Source of the DNA: Actinomucor elegans
Taxonomy: Eukaryota; Mucoromycota; Mucoromycetes; Mucorales; Mucoraceae
Length of the DNA: 64,000 bases
Reading direction: 5' to 3'
Assembly (NCBI GenBank): GCA_026027325.1
Contig: JAMSLZ010000007.1
Location: forward strand, 1,550,001-1,614,000
This document shows positions 58,321 through 64,000 of this stretch, piece by piece. Every line of letters begins with the position of its first letter. Within the stretch, counting starts at the first letter, position 1. Under the pieces are notes generated by a model. It was given only the letters and a program-made list of their open reading frames with translations. It searched no databases and had not been told where the DNA came from. A program made the position numbers and the translations under genes.

Positions 58321-59584
58321 ATGTCTACTCCAATGGAAATCGATAATCAGACTGCTCCTGGAAAGTCTTCAGAGGAATCTCAGGGCGAATTTTTACCTTG
58401 GTAACGATATAGAACTGCTTGAATGCCATGAATGCAAAGCAACTAAAGTTCAAGAGTGCGTGTATTTCAGGGTCGAAAAGTACAGACCTGTTAGACTTCG
58501 TGATATTGTAGGAAATGAAGACGCAGTATCCCGTTTAGAAACTATTGCAAGAGACGGTAACCTTCCCAACGTTATTTTGACGGTAAATCGGAGTGCACCT
58601 ACTTTTAGAGAGAACCAATAGCGACTGATACACATTTTGATATATATAGGGTTTACCTGGTATTGGTAAAACCACTAGTATATTATGTCTCGCTCATGAT
58701 TTGTTGGGTCCTTCGTACAAAGATGCAGTGCTTGAACTGAACGCATCTGATGATAGGTAACAGAATCAACGAAAGAGAATGACAATCACTAACTGTGTGT
58801 TTGCAGAGGCATTGATGTAGTCCGAAACAGAATTAAAGCATTCGCACAAAAGAAGGTTACTTTGCCTCCAGGCAAGCATAAGATTGTTATTCTAGACGAA
58901 GCAGATAGTATGACAGGTGGTGCTCAACAAGCGCTACGTAGAACAATGGAAATCTATTCAAATACAACTCGATTCGCTTTAGCATGTAATCAATCCAACA
59001 AAATTATTGAGCCTATTCAGTCTCGTTGTGCAGTATTACGTTATACAAAACTGACAGATGAACAAGTATTGCGTCGATTATTAGAGATATGTGATATGGA
59101 AAAGGTATATTGAGTGTATATTGAGCGTATATATGTAAGATAACTTATTCTACTGAAGGTGAATAAAAACGATGAAGGCTTGGAGGCATTAATTTTCACT
59201 GCAGATGGTGATATGCGCCAAGCTATCAACAATCTACAGTCAACTCACTACGGTTTTGGCTATGTGAATGGTGATAATGTATTCAAGATTTGTGATCAAC
59301 CACATCCAATTGTTGTGCAGCACATTCTGCAGTGTTGCTCCGAAGGAAAAATCGATGAAGCAGTGACGTGTATGGAGCAACTCTACGACCAAGGTTATTC
59401 TGCGCTCGACATCATTACCACCTTCTTCCGTGTTACTAGAAATTATACTGATCTAAGTGAACAGATCCGATTGGACTATCTTAAAGAAATTGGTTTTACA
59501 CATATGCGTATATTAGAAGGCCACCAAAGCGTAATCCAATTAGCCGGTATGCTTGCCAGACTCTGTAGTGTTTCTTCTAAATAA
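58321..59584 (+). CDS. RFC4: Replication factor C small subunit (yeast Rfc4 / human RFC2)
   Basis: AAA+ subunit of the clamp loader that places PCNA on primed DNA. Exons 58321-58400, 58471-58582, 58650-58756, 58807-59104 and 59159-59584 join in phase to 340 residues. RFC boxes are all present: LPWVEKYRP; Walker [10 protein letters not shown] (65-73); [15 protein letters not shown]; Walker B ILDEAD (128-133); [16 protein letters not shown] with the SRC arginine finger (172-174); and [16 protein letters not shown]. The sequence tracks yeast Rfc4 through the C-terminal collar ([10 protein letters not shown]). It converges with the BZW-like gene on the other strand; the stops are 208 bp apart. 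Confidence 0.97.
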
Positions 59585-59792
59585 ATAAACGTGTTAATCA
59601 ATATAGCACGTTCCTAATAATAGTAGCCGTCTATCGTTAATAACTTTGAGAATATACGATGAGATCTCAGGACATGCATATCGTTGGACCAAGACAATCA
59701 GTTATGTAAACTTGCTTTAATAAAATATGAAAAAAGAATGTGTAATAAAAATAAAGAGAGGGTAATAGTATGAGTATATACATAAAGTTTTA

Positions 59793-61229
59793 CTAATCTT
59801 CTTCCTCTTCACTGCTGTCCTCGTTGTCTCTCAACCAAACAACGAAAGGTTCCAATTGCTTCAAGAAAAGAGTTTTACCTTGAGCAAGGTGGGCTTTATC
59901 ATTCCAGTAAAGGATAGCATTGTCAGACAAACAGTCGTTTTTGTAAAGAGTTTGAATGATACGACGGAAGTACTTTGTCAACTTGACGTCTTCGTAACAC
60001 GTAGTTTGGACCTTTTGTAAAAGGACGATTTCAGTCTTGGGAGAGGTACAGAAAGCTTCCAAGACTTTAGTCCATTGAGCAATGGCACGCAAAACTTGAG
60101 ATTCGATTTGATCAGCACGGCCCATCATATCAACAGTGTTGATCATAGATTGCCAGATGATGGGGATAACATCAGCTTCAGTAAGGCTTGCTTCTTTCAT
60201 GTTGCCCTTGATGAAGCTAGTGACTTCTTCGTCAGAAGAATCACCTTGTAAGAGTTCAGATAACTCAGCCAAAAGAGAGCCCTTCATGGAGTTCTTCTTG
60301 TTTCTACGGTAATAATCGACCAATTCCTTCATGTCTTCTGCTTCAAAATGACGAACAAGACAATCTTCTTCACGCTTATTGGGAGGGAAGAAGTCGATGA
60401 TACGCGAATTCAAGCCTTCACTAGCCAAGGCACGACCCAATTGCTCAATGTTTTGTTCATCCAAAACAGTACGGAAAACAGTGGTTGTGAAATCCAAAGC
60501 ATGACCATCCTTGACGAGATAATCTTGCAAGAGTACCTTTAATACAGAAGAAGGTACAAGCTGGTTACAGATGAAGAAACCAGTAGCCTTGGCCAACTTG
60601 GAGTTTTCCTCGGGTTGCCATTTGTTGATGAATTGCAAAATGTTTTGAAGCGTTTCTCCAAAGATTCTTTGCAAATATTTGTAACGACGGATAAGTTTGT
60701 TGAATACCTCGACATACTTTTTAATCATGGAGGCATCATCTTCTGCTGCAAAAATGCAGAAAGGGCTTCGCTCAGCATCATCATCAATAATTCCTCCAGG
60801 TTCTATTATAACAAATTAGTCATTTCTTCTCGGACAAGGATCAGTCCACTTACCTAAAATACCACCAGTAATAAGAATTTCAAAAAGTGAATCACCGTAT
60901 TTACGATATTCAAGAGTGTTTCCAAGTATATCAAGTTTAGAAGAGATGGCTTCAAGATCACCTTCTTTAATAGTTTTAAATTGAGCGAGTAACTGATCTC
61001 TGAAAACTATAAATAATAAGTTAGTATTGTCATAGAAATCCTAAAAAGAAGAAAAACTTACTCTCAGGCTCGTGCTTAGCGTTGGCTTTTTGGACACCCT
61101 ACAAAATGCGAGATCAGAAAACCAGATGGAAACTACACAAGCTCTAAAACTTACTTTTCTTTGTTTAATTCTTACACCATGCAAGACGGGTTTGGGATTG
61201 GTAGAGGCCTGGGATTGGGTAGAATTCAT
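59793..61229 (-). CDS. BZW1/2-like eIF5-mimic protein (W2 domain)
   Basis: Homologue of animal BZW/5MP, which binds eIF2 and eIF3 through a W2 (eIF5C) domain and competes with eIF5, tightening start-codon choice. Exons 61229-61155, 61098-61062, 61006-60854 and 60802-59793 join in phase to 424 residues (human BZW1 has 419). Matches include the N-terminal KPVLHGVRIKQRK, the stretch LEYRKYGDSLFEILITGGIL with EPGG, FNKLIRRYKYLQ and the C-terminal W2 segment YWNDKAHLAQGKTLFLKQL, ending in an acidic tail (EDSSEEEED). Budding yeast lacks a clear BZW, so its presence fits an early-diverging fungus. Confidence 0.93.
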
Positions 61230-61360
61230 GTATATGCTAAAAACGATCTCTTTTACTCTTGGTTGCGTTTGAAGCAAAAAAAATTGTAATCTATTAAAGA
61301 GAAAAGAAGAAGCAATTTGTTCTCGAGGAAAATCTTTTTATCTTACAAGTTCGTGACGTC

Positions 61361-61363
<3 letters not shown>

Positions 61364-61393
<30 letters not shown>
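61364..61393. repeat. Homopolymer T tract (30 nt)
   Basis: About 135-165 bp upstream of the BZW-like start codon. On that gene's strand it is a poly(dA) run, which could exclude nucleosomes at the promoter (inference). Confidence 0.9.
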
Positions 61394-61395
<2 letters not shown>

Positions 61396-62419
61396 TTCCA
61401 GAACTAAGTTATCATCCGAACAAAAATATCAATCAAAATATCGAAAACATCAGTTTCTATTCGTAAAAGAGCTTTACTCATAGAGCAGTATGCGCTTTAT
61501 GACGCAAGAAACAATAAAACGAATTCATTGATCGCCTATCAAAGAGAAACAATGAGAATAGGCAACTAAAGAGGATTCGGTTTTCAAGATGCTTTGATTG
61601 GAAGACGGAGTTTATGCATCTTATTTAATTGGATGTTGAAGTATGTAAAAACGACGAAGAAGAAGGAAAAATTTTTAAAATAGGAATGATTGAAACTCAT
61701 CATCTATTACTTTAAGTTGGCTTAAAGTCTCGATGGATGTACGTATTCTTAGCAAAAAAATATATATCGGATTCCATTGCACAGCGAATAAAGCAAAAAC
61801 TATATAGCAAATTTGCTATTAAAATCATAGAATTACTATTGAATTATATGACATTTATTTTTGCGTTTTAATTTATCGATAAATGTCAAAATTGTTATGA
61901 AAAAAATTCAAAAAATTTAAAAGTATGTCTTTCATCAGGCGAAACGTTTTAGTATTAAAACTAAAGCATCTAAAATTGATCTATAATAACAAAATATACG
62001 ACCAAATTTCGAGAAATATGCCTTCCAAGAAGTGTAGAAGGAAAATTTCCCATATTTGATTTTGCGTAGTTTCGTTAGTGGATGGGAAACAATCAAGCAT
62101 TCTATCATAGACTGCGCATTATATTTTTTCTTTAATTTCTGCTGAAATAGTCCATTCCTGTTCGTTCACCAACAATACAATAATAACTCATGCCAGTTTA
62201 GTTATATATGATATGAAACGTTGGCTTGTTGGCATGTGAGTCTTTTTAGTTGAAAGAAACCAATTACCATCGGCACACTTACGTCAAGGTTTTATGTTTC
62301 TTTCGGCATAGCCTCGAGCGTAAAATCATGCCACTAACAGTAGTATAGATATCAAACACCGCTGATTATTTACCCACTAAGGCTAAACGAAGGTTCTGGT
62401 GGATGCAGGACTTTATTCT

Positions 62420-62890
62420 TGAATATTTACCAAATGTGACAATTGATTGAGGTCAGTAAAATCAGTAGCTCATTAGGTTATATGAAATAAGTACCGTTAA
62501 TAGCAAACTATGGACAACTACAATAAATCTACTGTACTGGCGTTTTGTAAGCTCAGCTCTCTGAGTACGTAAATGTTTATCAGATGAGAGATTGAACTAT
62601 GATCAGAGGAGATCTATAGATGTATCGATTTACTTCGAAATGCGGGTAATCTATATGCAACCCCTGAAATCATAATCTAATCAAATAAAAGCTCTAGTAA
62701 ATGCAATAGTTAGTTCCGAACTTGCGCTAGCTATCAATGCAGCATAACCAAGTATAGGAATTGGCCGAAAAATGTAACGATCAATGATGAATAGATCTCT
62801 AGATCGATATCGGTCATATGTCAGATCTAATATATAGTTCATATTCAGAATGAGCCGATGCATTTATTAAAAAGTAGACAGTGAAGATCA
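62420..62890 (+). repeat. Degenerate repeat-family cluster
   Basis: Elements caaatgtgac (about 62431), gatctatagatg (about 62611) and atagatctctagatcg...cggtcatatgtcag (62791-62824) recur at roughly 175-205 bp. The last copy also has attcagaatgagccgatgca, the best match to the family's 3' part. Confidence 0.5.
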
Positions 62891-63119
62891 TTCATTTTTC
62901 AACCGATCGTGTCTGTAGCATTGAAATGTAAAAATGCCAGACATGGTTATATTATCGATGTACTAAGTTGTGGTTATATTTTGCGAATGTATTAAATGTT
63001 ATAAACTGCTTTAGATGGTTTGCGTATGCCATTTCACGAGTGGCAGTAGTTAGAAGGGGCAGTTTTCATGAGGCTATCCATAAATATTCTTGTTAATACT
63101 GTAAATCGATAATAAATTA

Positions 63120-63380
63120 TATCAAAACCATAGTTTTTTTTTTGAAGATGTTTGAAGCAGTCGCCACAAGAACATTGTTCAAGGTATTAAGTACAATTCC
63201 AAGACCATCTATCCTGAAAGTAGCATATCCGTTGTTAGAATACACTTGTACAGTTTCTGGAAGGTCTTTCAATGATGTATTTACTCAATTTATCGTGTTT
63301 TCAACTTGTTGCAGCTTTGACATTTCAGTTATAGACTGCGCAGAATTTTCATCAGTAATATCCAAGCGGTATGCCTTCTA
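63120..63380 (-). pseudogene. Degenerate coding segment, unknown protein
   Basis: After a cactag acceptor-like site at 63380 the minus strand reads KAYRLDITDENSAQSITEMS and KLQQVENTIN to TGA at 63287-63285. It then continues in the same frame as SLKDLPETVQVYSNNGYATF and RIDGLGIVLNTLNNVLVATA. A single in-frame stop in otherwise protein-like sequence suggests a relic exon. Family not recognised. Confidence 0.35.
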
Positions 63381-63739
63381 GTGGAAAGTGCTTGAGCTCT
63401 TGCATCTAAGCAGTTTTTTCAGTTTCCATTTAGCTTCTAACGAGCCTTCCACTTCTTTTAAATTTGTAAGATATTTAATAAAAAAATAAAAATTATATCT
63501 AACGTTTGGCGACCCATATCCACAGTATTTTCTAGTCTTTGGTAGTGTTATTGCATAGTACTGACTGCCCTTAATAATGCCCTCAGCGCTACATATTTGT
63601 TGAACGTCAAGGTTTTAAATGTTGACTCACTGGACTTGGTTTACGCCTTAGAGAGGAAGTCCTTTTACCGAATATTTAACAAACTTTATTGGCGGCTATT
63701 GGTTGTAAATGCATGCATGTCAAACAAAACAAGTATAGC

Positions 63740-63830
63740 AGTTTATAAATCCTTCAACCGACCTTTGCCAAATGTTTGAATAGTGCTCCATACCCAAAAT
63801 GAGCCGTTGTACCTACTAAAGTCATTCAGT
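63740..63830 (+). repeat. Single copy of the ~170-bp repeat family
   Basis: Contains ccgacctttgccaaatgttt, then agtgctccatacccaaaatg and agccgttgtacctac, matching the core and 3' part of other copies in order. Confidence 0.5.
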
Positions 63831-64000
63831 TAATGGAGTGTAATTTATATTATAAGTGAGGTTCAGCAACCAATAAGCGGCACGAATGGGGCAGTCACGA
63901 CGCGCTTAAAAAACGCGTTCAAGGAAATAGGCGCATCCCTTTTTCGAATTCGCCTTATATTACGCGCAGTAAAACAATGGATACAGAGATATTCAAACTT

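Larger units (their letters stand above)
61230..64000. other. Right-end intergenic region: poly-T, repeats, coding relic
   Basis: A 30-nt T-tract (61364-61393) lies in the BZW-like promoter region. Repeat-family sequence occupies 62420-62890 and 63740-63830. A degenerate minus-strand coding segment lies at 63120-63380. No intact gene reaches the window edge. Confidence 0.5.

Noticed and set aside
59041..59232. 63-codon minus-strand frame
   Set aside because: Antisense to RFC4 exons 4 and 5.

Overview
This looks like nuclear DNA of a filamentous fungus, most likely Mucoromycota (Mucorales). The sequence is AT-rich, genes are split by many short GT...AG introns (about 37-180 bp), and the protein-coding genes are eukaryotic. 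A CotH-family spore-coat/surface protein gene and a bacterial-type L-serine dehydratase with a mitochondrial leader also fit that group. The species cannot be named from the sequence.

Housekeeping genes, left to right: the N-terminal half of the SAGA/NuA4 scaffold TRA1 (minus, runs off the left edge); a LEA_2-like membrane protein whose first exon carries an in-frame stop; HNT1 (HIT family); L-serine dehydratase; CotH (minus); tRNA-Tyr with a 9-nt intron (minus); SEC61-beta; glycogen synthase; DCN1-like neddylation factor (minus); a membrane-anchored nucleoside-diphosphate-kinase-like protein; a PQ-loop vacuolar amino-acid transporter; a large type II membrane glycosyltransferase; pyruvate dehydrogenase E1-alpha; replication factor C subunit RFC4; and a BZW/eIF5-mimic protein (minus). 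I derived exon structures by joining splice sites so that reading phases agree. They are predictions.

From 21357 to 34468 lies a nested transposon. The outer element is CACTA-like, with 33-bp terminal inverted repeats beginning CACTGCAA and arms full of TTACGGCCGTAA-type palindromes. It carries an intact-looking 4-exon Tnp2 transposase (951 aa), a second 4-exon gene (397 aa) and possibly a tiny hydrophobic gene. It sits 61 bp from the 5' end of tRNA-Tyr. A complete Ty3/Gypsy chromovirus (22639-28804) has inserted into it. The chromovirus has two 506-bp LTRs with no difference seen by eye, a 5-bp target duplication AAAGC and one 1641-codon polyprotein, so the insertion is very recent.

The long gene-poor gaps are not empty. 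They hold a degenerate repeat family in small tandem clusters with a spacing of about 164-180 bp, in both orientations (near 6.9, 10.7, 20.5, 41.6-42.0, 45.5-45.8, 48.1-48.6, 57.6-58.0 and 62.4-63.8 kb). They also hold several decayed coding fragments (16.3, 34.7, 50.0, 56.1-57.2 and 63.1 kb). The repeat clusters, the nested transposon and the small spliced gene split by the retroelement are the observations most worth following up.
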